A stretch of 64,000 bases of DNA from Brachyhypopomus gauderio (lineage: Eukaryota > Chordata > Actinopteri > Gymnotiformes > Hypopomidae): the NCBI RefSeq assembly GCF_052324685.1, contig NW_027506897.1, positions 1,070,001-1,134,000 of the forward strand. The letters run 5' to 3'. The translations under genes and the position numbers were made by a program. The notes beneath the pieces were generated by a model that was not told the DNA's origin, searched no databases, and saw only the letters and a program-made list of their open reading frames with translations. The number at the start of each line of letters is the position of its first letter. The first letter of the stretch is position 1. This document shows positions 34,901-45,352 of the stretch, piece by piece.

Positions 34901-37900
34901 ACGTGGAAGGAAACACAGGCGTCACGTGTTTCTCCTTCTCCGTGTTTGCAGTGCATCGCTACCCTCTGCTGCCGGCACACCTGGCCTGGATCATGGCCAC
35001 GCGGGATGTCTTCCTCTACCCAGAGCTTCTCCCCCACTGCAGCCTGGACCCAGCGCTGCAGACCCCCCGCAGCAAGCACATCTACACCAAGGGCGAGGAC
35101 GGGTACGCTAACTCCACCACAGTACGCCAGCAAGATCAAAGTGCGGTCACATCAGCCCGTGCTAAAGCACTTCCTGAATAGCCTGTTGCTAGACACAGAT
35201 GGGCCTTCTCAAGCACTCCCAAGACCCCGCCCACTGGTGTCGTTATAACCGTAACCGTGCCGATGGCTCATTGATGCTCACAAATGTCCTCTTCCTCTTC
35301 CCCTCCCTCTCTTCCTGTCCTCTTTCGGTGGTTTTCTCCTCTCTCGTTTCTCTCTCTAGTCTCATTGTTCTGGGTCTGAAGCACTTCAGTGAAACAGAGT
35401 TCCCCTATCATTTAATGAGTCAGCATCTCCTCCAGCCCAAGAAGCGTGAGCAGCTACGTGTGCGTGTGAAGGACATGTGCTCCAACAGAGCTGCTGAGAA
35501 CATCATTAAGGTGCCTCATCTGTAAACCTTCTGTGTACCTGACTGGTACCTAATTCTAAGATGGCTGGAAATACTTACCAGTATAGAGATTGTAGAAGTA
35601 ATTTTGTTTTCTTTTCTTCAGTTTTATTGCCAACATGGAGTTGTTCCGCCTCTCCCCGTGGCCTGCTGTCCAGTTATACCTGGAGAAGAGCGCCCCCCAG
35701 TGGAGAGAGAGAAGAACATCATGCCTAACTGGCTTCGGGTAGTGTAGTCCTCTAAATTTTAAACCATTTTTAAAACATTATTTACCCCTATACTCAACTT
35801 AAACAGGCACTGTAGAACAATCTCTGTAATGGGCAACCAAATGAATATACCAAATTATATACTATATACCATACTATATACTATATACCATAATATATAC
35901 AAAACTATATACCAGAAATTGTCCTAATTGATTCTGTCTTACCTTCAAAACAGAAAAGTTTGCCACACATCCATAGAGCAGCGTTTGAGAAGCAGTCTGA
36001 AGAGCGGTTGACGTCTGCTTCACCCAGCCCCGTGTTCCCAGAGAGAGCGCAGTATCCACCGTGCCTTCCCACGGGCCTCTCCCTCCAACTGCATCCCTCA
36101 GCCAGACGTCAGAGCTCAGCCCCGCCCCCTAAGCCCCGCCCCCTGTATGGCTTTTCCCGCCCCGCTCTTACACCGCTAGCTAAAGCTCCTCCGGGCCCTG
36201 CAGGTGTAGTTAATTTATTGCCCAAAGTGCAGGCCCCTCTCCCCTCTCATGGAGTGATCCTGCTGACCCAGAGCCCTTGTGTCCCGGTGAATGGGCCCCG
36301 CCCCCTCACCCAGGCTGATGCCGCACCTGCACATGGGACGGTGCCATTAAGCAGCGTGGGTCCCATCAACTTCCAGTACATACTACCACAGTTGGGCTGT
36401 ATTAATCCTGTGGAGCCTTCTGCTAGTTTGCCCCCTGCTGTAGTTCAGATACCCCCAGCGCCATCTGTAGTTTGTAACAACTCCCTACCCAGTAATGGGG
36501 TAGTGACCACATGTGTAATACAAGCTGTGCAGAAGAAAGCAGAGGTGCCTAAGAAACCGCTGCTACCTAAAAAGCTGCTTCCCATCCAGCCTTTGCCCCC
36601 CGTCCCAGCCCCTCCGCTGCCCCAGCTCATACCCCTCCCCCCTGGGGCCGCAATTAATGTCAACCTGGCCACCGCTGGACCGGCCGTAGAACATCTCGCA
36701 GCTGCAAGCTTTACTGAAAACATCGCAAATGCCCCATCTGTGGTCCTAATCCAGCCAACCTCGGGCTTTCTGGACGCCACCGCTGTACGTTCACAGGGAT
36801 TGGCTAATGCCTCGACCACTCCTCCCCCTCAAGAGTCAATCCCTCAACCAATCGGCAGTCTCCCTCACCTAGGAGCCCTGGCCAAACCTCTGTTGCTAGG
36901 CAACAATGTTGGAATCCCAAACCGTGAAACTCCTAAGGAACTTGCGGGGACTGAAGTGAAGTTGAAATCGAGTCCTGTGTTTCTGTCCCAAACCGCCTCC
37001 CCTCCACTCATGACTAGTGTGGAGCTCAAACCGTCTCCTGCCGTGCCATCTGTAAAACAGCAGGGACACATCTGGCAGGGTGAGGTGAAGACAGACCTCC
37101 TGTGTAATTTATCAGTGACAAATTACCAAACTCCTTCACTGAACACTCTGAGCCTCGGTACTACGAGTGTCGACCCGACGTCTCTATTTCCAGGAAGCAG
37201 CAGTTCTGGATCTGCACGACCCGCCGTGAACCCTCAGACGCTCTTATCTCGTACTGATCCACCAGCGGACACCCCCCAGCGTGTGCTGGTTCGGGCTGCT
37301 CCACAGGGAGGCGTCCCTCAATCCCTCACGCCCCAGAACGGTCTGACTCCACCCCAGCCTGTGCCACGACCCGCCGGGCCCACGGGTGGAGAACCTCAAC
37401 ATCGAACCTCACTTTCCAAACCCGAGAATCGTCACGGCACGGCGCATGTGAGGGAAGCCCCCTGGTCGCTCCTGGGGGTCGGGCGGGTTTCGGAGGGTGC
37501 CAACGCAGACGGGACGGGCGGGGAGGTCTGGAGAGAGGAGGAGCAGTCAGGAGCGGAGGTGAACGGGGAGGAGATGGCTGGTGCCCTTTTCGCCAGCTCT
37601 CTCCTCATGCGGTCGGAGTCCTCGCGTAGCTCCGCCTCCTGCCTGGACAGCGGCCTTACGGGCGGCATGCCGGGGGACAACGTGGACAGCCTTGGACCTG
37701 CAGGACGGAGGGGGGGAGGGGGGGAGGGAGAGCCGCCCAGCCGGTCTGGGGAAAACGAGGAGGAGGAGGACGGCACTCGTGCGGGGTTGACCGGCAGCAC
37801 GGAGGAAGGGCAGAAGCTGCCCAGGCTGCTCTCTCTCGCCTCAGGGACGCAGAGCCAGGAGCCCTCCGGGGGAGGAGAGGGGCCGAGCGAAGGGGACAGG

Positions 37901-40900
37901 GGGGACAGGGAGGGCAGAGAGGAGCACCAGAACGGAGAGAGCGGAGGAGGTGGGGAGGGAGAGGCAAACGGAGGGCGTGAAAGGGAGGATGGAGAGGGGG
38001 GCGGGGGGAGAGGGGGGCGGAGTCAAGGGAGCGAGGGCGGGGATAAAAACGACGAGGAGAAGGATGCAGACGGAGAGCGTGAAGAGGAAGAGGAGGACTT
38101 TGATGAGCTCACGCAGGATGAAGATGAAGAGGAAGTGATGTCGTCTGCATCGGAGGAATCCGTCCTTTCTGTGCCTGAACTGCAGGTTTGTGCTGAGTTT
38201 TTAACATTCTTTATTCTCTTTATGGTTACCTGTATTAATATATGTATTAAAAAACAGCAGTACAACTTTCAGAGAAAAACTATCCGAGCTCGGTCTGGCA
38301 TCAGTGGCATCGATCACAGTAAAGTGTGGCTATAGATTCAGATCTAGTTTTACAGAGTGTATGAGAAGCCATGGTGTTGTCTCTGTTTTCTCCTGCAGGA
38401 GACGATGGAGAAGCTGACGTGGTTGGCTTCAGAGCGGAGGTTATGCGCTGAAGCCGATTCGGAGGAGGATAACTCCCCAAACTCGCCAACCTCCCCAACT
38501 TCCCCGATCTCTCAGAACTCCCAGGAGGACAACTCCGAGGACGAGGAGGACGGAGCACTGAAGGGTGAGGAGCCCACAGAAGGAGAGGGAGGAAAAGTCC
38601 CCGAGGGAGAGACGCAGCCCGAGGACGACCCTCCACAGACGAGTGGGAAGGGCCCAGGACGAGGGAGAGGTCAGCGCGCACCCCACACCTACTCCTCATC
38701 CTCTCTCATTCTAGTCTTTGTCTGGTTTTGCTCATTCATTTCCTGTTGCAGGTCGAGGCCGTCCTCCTCCCCGCAGTCTGAGGCGGAGCCGGCGGCAGGA
38801 ACGGGGCAGCAAGGACGCCCCTAAGCTCCTCCTCCTCTGTGATGACCACATCCTGGATAATGATCCACTGAGGGAGAGCAAGGACGTGGCCTTTGCCCAG
38901 GCCTACCTCAACAGGGTCAGTGCCCGGGTCTACCTCGACAGGGTCAGTGCCCGGGTCTACCTCGACAGGGTCAGTGCCCGGGTCTACATCGACAGGGTCA
39001 GTGCCCGGGTCTACATCGACAGGGTCAGTGCCCGGGTCTACATCGACAGGGTCAGTGCCCGGGTCTACCTCGACAGGGTCAGTGCCCGGGTCTACCTCGA
39101 CAGGGTCAGTGCCCGGGTCTACCTCGACAGGGTCAGTGCCCGGGTCTACCTCGACAGGGTCAGTGCCCGGGTCTACCTCGACAGGGTCAGTGCCCGGGTC
39201 TACCTCGACAGGGTCAGTGCCCGGGTCTACCTCGACAGGGTCAGTGCCCGGGTCTACCTCGACAGGGTCAGTGCCCGGGCCTACCTCGACAGGGTCAGTG
39301 CCCGGGCCTACATCGACAGGGTCAGTGCCCGGGCCTACCTCGACAGGGTCAGTGCCCGCGTCTACATCGACAGGGTCAGTGCCCGGGTCTACCTCGACAG
39401 GGTCAGTGCCCGGGTCTACCTCGACAGGGTCAGTGCCCGGGTCTACATCGACAGGGTCAGTGCCCGGGTCTACATCGACAGGGTCAGTGCCCGGGTCTGC
39501 CTCGACAGGGTCAGTGCCCGGGTCTGCCTCGACAGGGTCAGTGCCCGGGTCTGCCTCGACAGGGTCAGTGACCGGGCCTGCCTCGACAGGGTCAGTGACC
39601 GGGCCTACCTCGACAGGTCGACAGGGTCAGTGCCCGGGTCTACCTCGACAGGGTCAGTGCCCGGGTCTACATCGACAGGGTCAGTGCCCGGGTCTACATC
39701 GACAGGGTCAGTGCCCGGGTCTACATCGACAGGGTCAGTGCCCGGGTCTACCTCGACAGGGTCAGTGCCCGGGTCTACATCGACAGGGTCAGTGCCCGGG
39801 TGTACATCGACAGGGTCAGTGCCCGGGTCTGCCTCGACAGGGTCAGTGACCGGGCCTGCCTCGACAGGGTCAGTGCCCGGGTCTGCCTCGACAGGGTCAG
39901 TGCCCGGGTCTACCTCGACAGGGTCAGTGCCCGGGTCTACCTCGACAGGGTCAGTGCCCGGGTCTGCCTCGACAGGGTCAGTGACCGGGCCTGCCTCGAC
40001 AGGGTCAGTGACCGGGCCTACCTCGACAGGTCGACAGGGTCAGTGCCCGGGTCTACCTCGACAGGGTCAGTGCCCGGGTCTACATCGACAGGGTCAGTGC
40101 CCGGGTCTACATCGACAGGGTCAGTGCCCGGGTCTACATCGACAGGGTCAGTGCCCGGGTCTACCTCGACAGGGTCAGTGCCCGGGTCTACATCGACAGG
40201 GTCAGTGCCCGGGTCTGCCTCGACAGGGTCAGTGACCGGGCCTGCCTCGACAGGGTCAGTGCCCGGGTCTACCTCGACAGGGTCAGTGCCCGGGTCTACC
40301 TCGACAGGGTCAGTGCCCGGGTCTACCTCGACAGGGTCAGTGCCCGGGTCTACCTCGACAGGGTCAGTGCCCGGGTCTACCTCGACAGGGTCAGTGCCCG
40401 GGTCTACCTCGACAGGGTCAGTGCCCGGGTCTGCCTCGACAGGGTCAGTGCCCGGGTCTGCCTCGACAGGGTCAGTGCCCGGGTCTGCCTCGACAGGGTC
40501 AGTGACCGGGCCTACCTCGACAGGTCGACAGGGTCAGTGCCCGGGTCTACCTCGACAGGGTCAGTGCCCGGGTCTACCTCGACAGGGTCAGTGCCCGGGT
40601 CTACATCGACAGGGTCAGTGCCCGGGTCTACCTCGACAGGGTCAGTGCCCGGGTCTACCTCGACAGGGTCAGTGCCCGGGTCTACCTCGACAGGGTCAGT
40701 GCCCGGGTCTACCTCGACAGGGTCAGTGCCCGGGTCTACATCGACAGGGTCAGTGCCCGGGTCTACATCGACAGGGTCAGTGCCCGGGTCTACCTCGACA
40801 GGGTCAGTGCCCGGGTCTACATCGACAGGGTCAGTGCCCGGGCCTACCTCGACAGGGTCAGTGCCCGGGTCTACCTCGACAGGGTCAGTGCCCGCGTCTA

Positions 40901-42774
40901 CCTCGACAGGGTCAGTGCCCGCGTCTACCTCGACAGGGTCAGTGCCCGCGTCTACCTCGACAGGGTCAGTGCCCGGGTCTGCCTCGACAGGGTCAGTGCC
41001 CGGGTCTGCCTCGACAGGGTCAGTGCCCGGGCCTGCCTCGACAGGGTCAGTGCCCGGGCCTGCCTCGACAGGGTCAGTGCCCGGGTCTACATCGACAGGG
41101 TCAGTGCCCGGGTCTACATCGACAGGGTCAGTGCCCGGGTCTACCTCGACAGGGTCAGTGACCAGGTCGACGGGGCCGGTGACCGGGTCTACCTCGACAG
41201 GTCGACGGGGCCGGTGACCGGGTCTACCTCGACAGGTCGACGGGGCCGATGACCGGGCCTACCTCGACTGGGCCGGTGACCGGGTCTACCTCGACAGTGG
41301 TCCGCTTTTTAAAAACTGTTGGACAAACATTAAATCCAGTTAAATTCTGGTGCTGGCCAATAATCAACTGATTTCAAATTTAAAAAATGGGTCTGTCTCT
41401 TGCTGTGTCTTTCAGGTGCGGGAGGCCATGCAGAATGTTCCGGGTAAGATGGAGGAGTTCCTGAGTCTGCTGTATGAGTTTGAGCAGGGCGGGGGGGGCC
41501 GCAGTGCCGTGGACCTCTTCTCTCAGCTCAGACCTCTTCTCAAAGACTGGCCCGAGCTGCTGAAGGACTTCGCTGCCTTCCTCCTCCCAGAGCAAGCGCT
41601 GGAGTGTGGGCTGGTACGGCCCGGCCGCCCCTCAGTCCACTTATGCCAACACAAAAGCAAACAGGACTCACTCGCTGTACATAATAAGACAACATATAGA
41701 AGTGTGAACACCCCCCTCATCTTTGTGCTCAGTTTGAGGAGCAGCAGGCGTTTGAACGCAGCAGACGCTTTCTGAGACAGCTGGAGATCAGTTTTGGGGA
41801 GAATCCCTCGCATTACCAGAAGATTGTGAGGGCTCTGCAGGCTGGATCTGCCCTCACCCCAGCAGGAGTAGAGGAGGTGGGACACGCTCTTGTGCTCTGG
41901 TTCTGTGTCTGTATTCCCGGCCCTGTTCTAAATCCTCTGGTTCTGTGTGTGTATTCCCGGCCCTGTTCCAAATCCTTCTCCTGTGTGTCAGCTCAAAGCC
42001 CAGATGGCCACCCTCCTCAGAGGCCACACGCACCTGCAGGGCGAGTTCTCCCTCTTCTTCGATGAGCTGCGCCCCCCGCCGGCACGCCCGGGGCAGTTTG
42101 AGGAGGCGGTGTGGCCCGAGGACGCTGGGGGTGGAGCAGAGGGAGGAGACGGAGGCCTGAGCCTGGCGGGTGGAGGAGGGGCTAGCGGTGGGTTCGAGGA
42201 GGTCACGCTCCCTGACCTGGAGGAGGAAGAGGAGACGCAGAAGATCGCCCAGATTACAAGCAGGAGCAGGAGGAGGAAAGAGATGAACACACACAGGAAC
42301 TACAAGGTAAGCAGGATGGTGGACACCTCACCTTTCATTCGCCTGCTCTTCATCCACCAATCACAACTCTCGTTGGTTGTCTTGCGTGGAGACCCAAAAT
42401 GTGATGGTGTGGTGTGGTCAGCAGGACTGTGATTGGCCAGAGAAGGACTGTTCCTGCCCCTGCCACCACTGCACCACTGATGTCAAGCATCGTCGGCACA
42501 GGAGGAAAGGCTGCCCCCGTTGCCATGGCAACAAGGTCTGTGGCATTGTACGTTCTCTAGTCCGCCTGCACATACGAGTGTTCACTAAAACGGTCCTCAG
42601 ACGTCCAGGGTGTTTATTAATCACCAAACGTTGAGGGCATTTCACGTTAAGACAAATACAGTGATATACAAATACAGTGATATACAAATACAGTGATATA
42701 CAAATACAGTGGCTGATCACTGCAAAGCCTGAGGTGCACAGTGAGAAAACCTCCCACCGGTTTGGGGATAATGC

Positions 42775-42818
<44 letters not shown>

Positions 42819-43936
42819 GGCACCAAAAAGTGGTGATTCCTCGTTCCCCACATCCGAGCCCCTTCCTGAGAGAGAAGAGAAGGAGGAGAGTGAGAGAGGA
42901 GGGGAGGAGAGAGGAGAAGAGAGTGAGAGAGGAGAAGAGAGAGAGATGGGGCTTAAAGATGAGTCTGGCAGCGCAGCTAACAGCCCTCGTCCTGGTATGT
43001 CGTCTTCTACGTTCAGTGACCACGCACCATCCACACGTCTTATTACGTCTTATTACACTTCATGGCATTCACTCTAAAACGCATCTCTAATGTTGAGGAC
43101 ATTTGAGTGATTCCAAGTCTTTGACCATCAGAGCCAGAGAGGTCAACGTGGGACAGCAGCGGAGATCCCGCCCACAATCCTGAGGACAAGGATGATGAAG
43201 ACGAGGAGGAGGAAGGGGAGCGGGGATGCTCTTCGTCCCCCGGTAAGCCCAGCGGCGAGGCAGAGGGGCCGGTTACGGAGCGCACGCAGACGTCTCCTCT
43301 TCCTCGGTCTGCAGGCAGGGAGGCGGCACAGCAGAACCGCCAGAGCCCGTCCGCCGACCCGCCCGTGTGTGCCAAGAACATCTCCCTCACGCCCAGCGGA
43401 GAGAGGGTCGTGCTCTGGACCAGGTCAGTGTCGTTCTTAAAACCTGCCGCCACCCAGATCTTTGACGCTAAACCGAACATTTAATGACCATTCGAACATC
43501 TAATGGATCCCATAACTTCTCTTTCCCCACAGAGAGGCGGATCGGGTCATTCTTACTGCGTGTCAGCAGCAAGGAGCCAATCAGAACACCTTCCAGGCCG
43601 TGTCCGCACAGCTGGGCAACAAAACTGCCAGTGAGGTGCGTCCCACCTGTCTGAACACCACAGCTGCGTTAACATGAGTCTCCAGGTGTAGAGGCTGGTC
43701 CAGCATTAGAAGCAGCTCCTCCACTTCTGTATTCAGTCCCTATGTGACGCCTTGAAGATGCTCCAGCAGCTGTAAACCAACGGAGATGCTCAGGGCCGTT
43801 TTTCTCTTGTCACGTTCTGCAGGTTTCCAAGAGGTTTCGTGACCTGATGCGTCTCTTCCATACTTCAGCTCATCAAGGCAGCTCGGAGGATGACGCTACA
43901 GAACAGCATTCAGCTACAGATGAGGAGCAGGACTGA
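23247..43936 (+). CDS. gon4l: GON-4-like transcriptional co-regulator (zebrafish udu orthologue), complete, about 30 coding exons
   Basis: Nuclear co-repressor; in mammals it works with YY1, SIN3A and HDAC1, and zebrafish udu is needed for blood formation and cell-cycle control. Exons: 23234-23454 (ATG 23247), 25073-25174, 25379-25620, 25785-25859, 25962-26012, 26104-26154, 26262-26360, 26472-26594, 26912-27085, 28679(or 28587)-28862, 29509-29613, 30135-30175, 30259-30386, 31649-31850, 31959-32045, 32761-32935, 34952-35102, 35360-35510, 35622-35738, 35954-38185, 38399-38669, 38752-38915, 41416-41613, 41733-41876, 41992-42306, 42422-42535, 42820-42994, 43132-43423, 43533-43635, 43823-43936. 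The model gives about 2,195 aa if the exon at 28679 is right, close to human GON4L. Phases agree at every junction except the one into the exon near 28.6 kb when it starts at 28587. Confidence 0.9.
23480..23535. repeat. CCCTAA-like degenerate repeat
   Basis: Short run of CCTAACCCCTAACCCTAG-type words in a gon4l intron. It resembles telomere repeats but is degenerate and has no flanking duplication. Confidence 0.5.
23640..24905 (+). mobile_element. 5'-truncated, decayed LINE fragment
   Basis: The reading starting at about 23665 contains a reverse transcriptase core, [20 protein letters not shown], with the catalytic motif changed to LLYVDG. Other frames continue with [18 protein letters not shown] and [15 protein letters not shown], then [15 protein letters not shown] and [15 protein letters not shown]. 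The frame changes at least twice. This is a family very common in fish genomes; I do not assign the clade. It lies in a gon4l intron. Confidence 0.85.
25379..26594 (+). CDS. gon4l: gon4l early exons: conserved N-terminal core
   Basis: Six exons read through [15 protein letters not shown], then [55 protein letters not shown], then [20 protein letters not shown] and a strongly acidic stretch. These match vertebrate GON4L in order and spacing. The exon at 26472 has its acceptor directly after a (GT)n tract. The N-terminal exon before them (23247-23454) is basic ([19 protein letters not shown]), fits a nuclear protein and is less conserved. Confidence 0.9.
26430..26464. repeat. (GT)n adjacent to a gon4l acceptor
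   Basis: (GT)n of about 35 bp ends 7 bases before the acceptor CACACAG at 26471. Confidence 0.95.
26912..32935 (+). CDS. gon4l: gon4l middle exons
   Basis: Conserved peptides in order: [167 protein letters not shown] is formed across a split codon (29613/30135), which supports both sites. The introns hold an 8-bp-flanked hAT element, (TG)n runs and a 32-bp minisatellite. Confidence 0.85.
27380..28287. mobile_element. hAT-like non-autonomous transposon, 908 bp, perfect 8-bp target duplication
   Basis: Begins CAGTGTTGGGAACGTTACTT and ends GTTATTTGCAACACTG. The 8-mer GTCATCAG flanks it on both sides (27372-27379 and 28288-28295). Subterminal GTTACT/AACGGCGTTA repeats. There is no transposase ORF. 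It lies in the gon4l intron between the exons at 26912 and 28679. Confidence 0.9.
29730..29826. repeat. (TG)n microsatellite
   Basis: Imperfect GTGTGAGTGT and (TG)n run in a gon4l intron. Confidence 0.93.
30400..30545. repeat. Polypyrimidine tract, CT-rich tandem repeat
   Basis: About 145 bp of almost pure C and T (units like CTCTCTTCCTCTCCCTCCCT), directly after the gon4l donor at 30387. Mirror-symmetric homopurine/homopyrimidine DNA of this kind can form triplex (H-DNA). ORFs here are artefacts. Confidence 0.92.
30748..31640. repeat. Cluster of (CA)n / (TG)n microsatellites
   Basis: (CA)n at 30750-30798, 30942-30964 and 31118-31335 with CTCGCTCCACACA interruptions, then (TG)n-rich DNA at about 31358-31555 and (TA)n at 31590-31636. 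The cluster occupies most of the gon4l intron before the exon at 31649; its end, TATATGTGTGGTGTGCAG, forms that acceptor. Confidence 0.93.
31920..31952. repeat. (TG)n adjacent to a gon4l acceptor
   Basis: About 33 bp of (TG)n ends 6 bases before the acceptor TTACAG at 31958. The intron is only 108 bp, so the repeat is a large share of it. Confidence 0.95.
32197..32745. repeat. 32-bp minisatellite filling a gon4l intron up to the acceptor
   Basis: About 17 copies of a 32-bp unit that includes GTGACTCTGACGTGGAGGTT and CGGTGCGTTAG. The final degenerate copy merges into CTGTTGTGTTTCAG, the acceptor at 32760. Confidence 0.92.
33323..34467. mobile_element. hAT-like element nested in the pogo-like element
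   Basis: Ends TAGGGATGCACCGAAATG and TTTTTGGTGCATCCCTA are inverted repeats of a kind common in vertebrate hAT families. Flanking 8-mers do not match well, so the duplication has decayed. GGCCGAAA and CCGAAAACC words recur at both ends. Confidence 0.65.
33758..33902. repeat. Near-perfect 145-bp hairpin nested in the hAT-like element
   Basis: Arms of about 60 bases: TACGACAGAGAACAGCTGAT at 33758 is mirrored by ATCAGCTGTTCTCTGTCGTA ending at 33902, and GGCAGGGCTATTGAACTGG by its near complement. The loop is around GGTACGAATTCATTAAAG. Confidence 0.85.
34952..38185 (+). CDS. gon4l: gon4l exons 34952-38185 including the 2.2-kb giant exon
   Basis: The exons at 34952, 35360 and 35622 encode [40 protein letters not shown] and [12 protein letters not shown], conserved in GON4L. 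The next exon, 35954-38185, is 744 codons, in phase at both ends. Its first half is Pro/Ser/Val-rich and likely disordered ([16 protein letters not shown]). Its second half turns Gly/Glu/Asp-rich ([20 protein letters not shown]) and ends in the acidic [20 protein letters not shown] then VLSVPELQ. Such a long low-complexity exon matches the layout of the human gene. Confidence 0.88.
38399..41876 (+). CDS. gon4l: gon4l exons encoding the paired-amphipathic-helix-like region
   Basis: Exons 38399-38669, 38752-38915, 41416-41613, 41733-41876. The join at 38915/41416 restores [27 protein letters not shown], then [41 protein letters not shown] and [19 protein letters not shown]. This resembles the PAH helices of SIN3 proteins and the matching region of human GON4L. 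The intron between 38915 and 41416 is almost entirely made of copies of its own 5' splice junction (see repeat at 38895). Confidence 0.9.
38895..41300. repeat. 27-bp minisatellite made of the gon4l exon end plus its 5' splice site
   Basis: The exon at 38752-38915 ends GCCCAGGCCTACCTCAACAG|G and its intron begins gtcagt. From there to about 41160 the unit is GTCAGT followed by GCCCGGGTCTACCTCGACAG and G, i.e. 6 intron plus 21 exon bases, with only 3 differences from the real exon end. About 80 units follow, then degenerate GGGGCCGGTGACC copies to 41300. Three near-identical sub-blocks carry a CGACAGGTCGACAGG junction (about 39612, 40026, 40520), so blocks were also duplicated. All three frames are open; in the exon frame it would read VSARVYLDR repeats. 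Confidence 0.95.
41992..43936 (+). CDS. gon4l: gon4l C-terminal exons: Cys/His cluster and SANT-like domain
   Basis: 41992-42306 encodes [20 protein letters not shown] and an acidic [14 protein letters not shown]. 42422-42535 encodes a Cys/His-rich patch ([12 protein letters not shown] ... GCPRCHGNK), conserved in position and possibly metal-binding. The last exons read [50 protein letters not shown], the SANT/Myb-like domain, and end DEEQD with TGA at 43934-43936. The exon at 42820 has its acceptor right after (TG)n. Confidence 0.9.
42660..42712. repeat. Short tandem repeat, 17 bp
   Basis: Four copies of a unit like ATACAGTGATATACAA in a gon4l intron. Confidence 0.85.
42780..42816. repeat. 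(TG)n forming a gon4l acceptor
   Basis: About 37 bp of (TG)n merges directly into the acceptor TGTGTGAAG at 42819. Confidence 0.93.
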
Positions 43937-44370
43937 TGAGGAGCAGGACTGATGAGGAGCAGGACTGATGAGGAGCAGGACTGATGAGGAGCAGGACTGA
44001 TGAGGAGCAGGACTGATGAGGAGCAGGACTGATGTGTGTGCAGGACTGATGAGGAGCAGGACTGATGAGGAGCAGGACTGATGTGTGTGCAGGACTGATG
44101 TGTGTGCAGGACTGATGTGTGTGCAGGACTGATGTGTGTGCAGGACTGATGTGTGTGCAGGACTGATGTGTGTGCAGGACTGATGTGTGTGCAGGACTGA
44201 TGAGGAGCAGGACTGATGAGGAGCAGGACTGATGAGGAGCAGGACTGATGAGGAGCAGGACTGATGAGGAGCAGGACTGATGAGGAGCAGGACTGATGAG
44301 GAGCAGGACTGATGAGGAGCAGGACTGATGAGGAGCAGGACTGATGTGTGTGCAGGACTGATGTCTGTGC
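43916..44370. repeat. 16/17-bp minisatellite seeded by the gon4l stop codon
   Basis: The last codons GAT GAG GAG CAG GAC TGA (43919-43936) are the first copy of a unit GATGAGGAGCAGGACT (16 bp), repeated about 17 times, with a 17-bp variant GATGTGTGTGCAGGACT in two clusters (about 44031-44200 and 44343-44380). All copies after the first lie in the 3' UTR. Confidence 0.95.
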
Positions 44371-45344
44371 AGGACAGATGGACTGTGATGATCTAAACAC
44401 ACCAGCTAAACTGACTATTAAACCATGGCAGCATGACAAACACATGGGTCTCTGTTGCACCTGAAGAGTTGGAGATCTTCAGATAAAGTGTTTTTGACCT
44501 AAAGGCACATGAAGGCTATAGAATTTTGTTTTGTAAGCCCTGGAAATTGATAAGAGTCACTAAAAAGGGAACCAATTCAACACCAGCAAATTCAACAAGA
44601 CTGGCGTCTGAGGACAAAATATCACTGTGTGGTGTGGGCAGGGCGGTCCCTCAGATACGCCACTGCACACGGGCAGCCTAGATGTTTACATGTCTCATTG
44701 TGTGCAGATGTATTGTGTATATACAGTGACTAGGAAGAGGTGAGTCCCAGCTATGTACAGTATTTTTATATTAGGTGTAGGTTTGTGGGTTTTAGCTTTT
44801 CTTAAGAATAAAATATTTGCTTGAGAAAAGATGTTTTCCTTGGTGAAAAAGATGGTGACATTAATATGAACATGAAATACATGTGCCTTATTGTGTTTAG
44901 ATGTCTAAATGTAGTGACGTTGGGAAAGGGTGATCATATGTCCTTTCCCACGTGCGTGTCCTCTTTGCGGACCTAAACGTGCCGTCAGCACTCATAAGAG
45001 GTCCGCAGTCTGGCTTCCTTTCATGTTGACATGGCTTTATTCTGTCCTCATACACCATGCATCCACGTTGCAGTGTGTTGGCCGTTCTCTCCCGGTCCCA
45101 CCGTGAAAGCTACAGTCGGTCCACCGTGTCCATGAACTGCAGGCCGCTATCGGTCTCACCGCCTGGACGTGTTATAATGTAAACCACAGTGTCAGGACCA
45201 TCTTGGTGTGGATACACACACACACACACATTATTTACTGACTGTTTCAGCCGAAACTGCTCCTACCACAGACACAGTTGACGCTCTGTCAATGCCTTCA
45301 CACCGCAGACGAAACAGCTGGGTCGTCCTCGCCAAAGAAGGACA
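44371..45344 (+). other. gon4l: gon4l 3' UTR with polyadenylation signal, then intergenic DNA
   Basis: AATAAA at 44807-44812 follows the stop by 870 bases and is the best poly(A) signal. After it the DNA is GC-richer, with a short (CA)n at 45213-45230 and no ORF that looks coding. Confidence 0.55.
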
Positions 45345-45352
45345 CCCTCGCC

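Noticed and set aside
38718-41217. Stop-free ORFs of 226-505 codons made of [18 protein letters not shown] or GQCPGLPRQ repeats
   Set aside because: All three frames of a 27-bp tandem array are open. The flanking exons join cleanly at 38915/41416 to restore a conserved PAH-like region, so the array is best read as an intron. The possibility of partial use is kept as a finding.
38895-44370. Regular direct repeats that might suggest a CRISPR array
   Set aside because: The repeats are head-to-tail with no unique spacers, and the DNA is vertebrate.
43873-44460. 195-codon Ser/His/Pro-rich minus-strand ORF
   Set aside because: Antisense of the 16-bp array in the gon4l 3' UTR.
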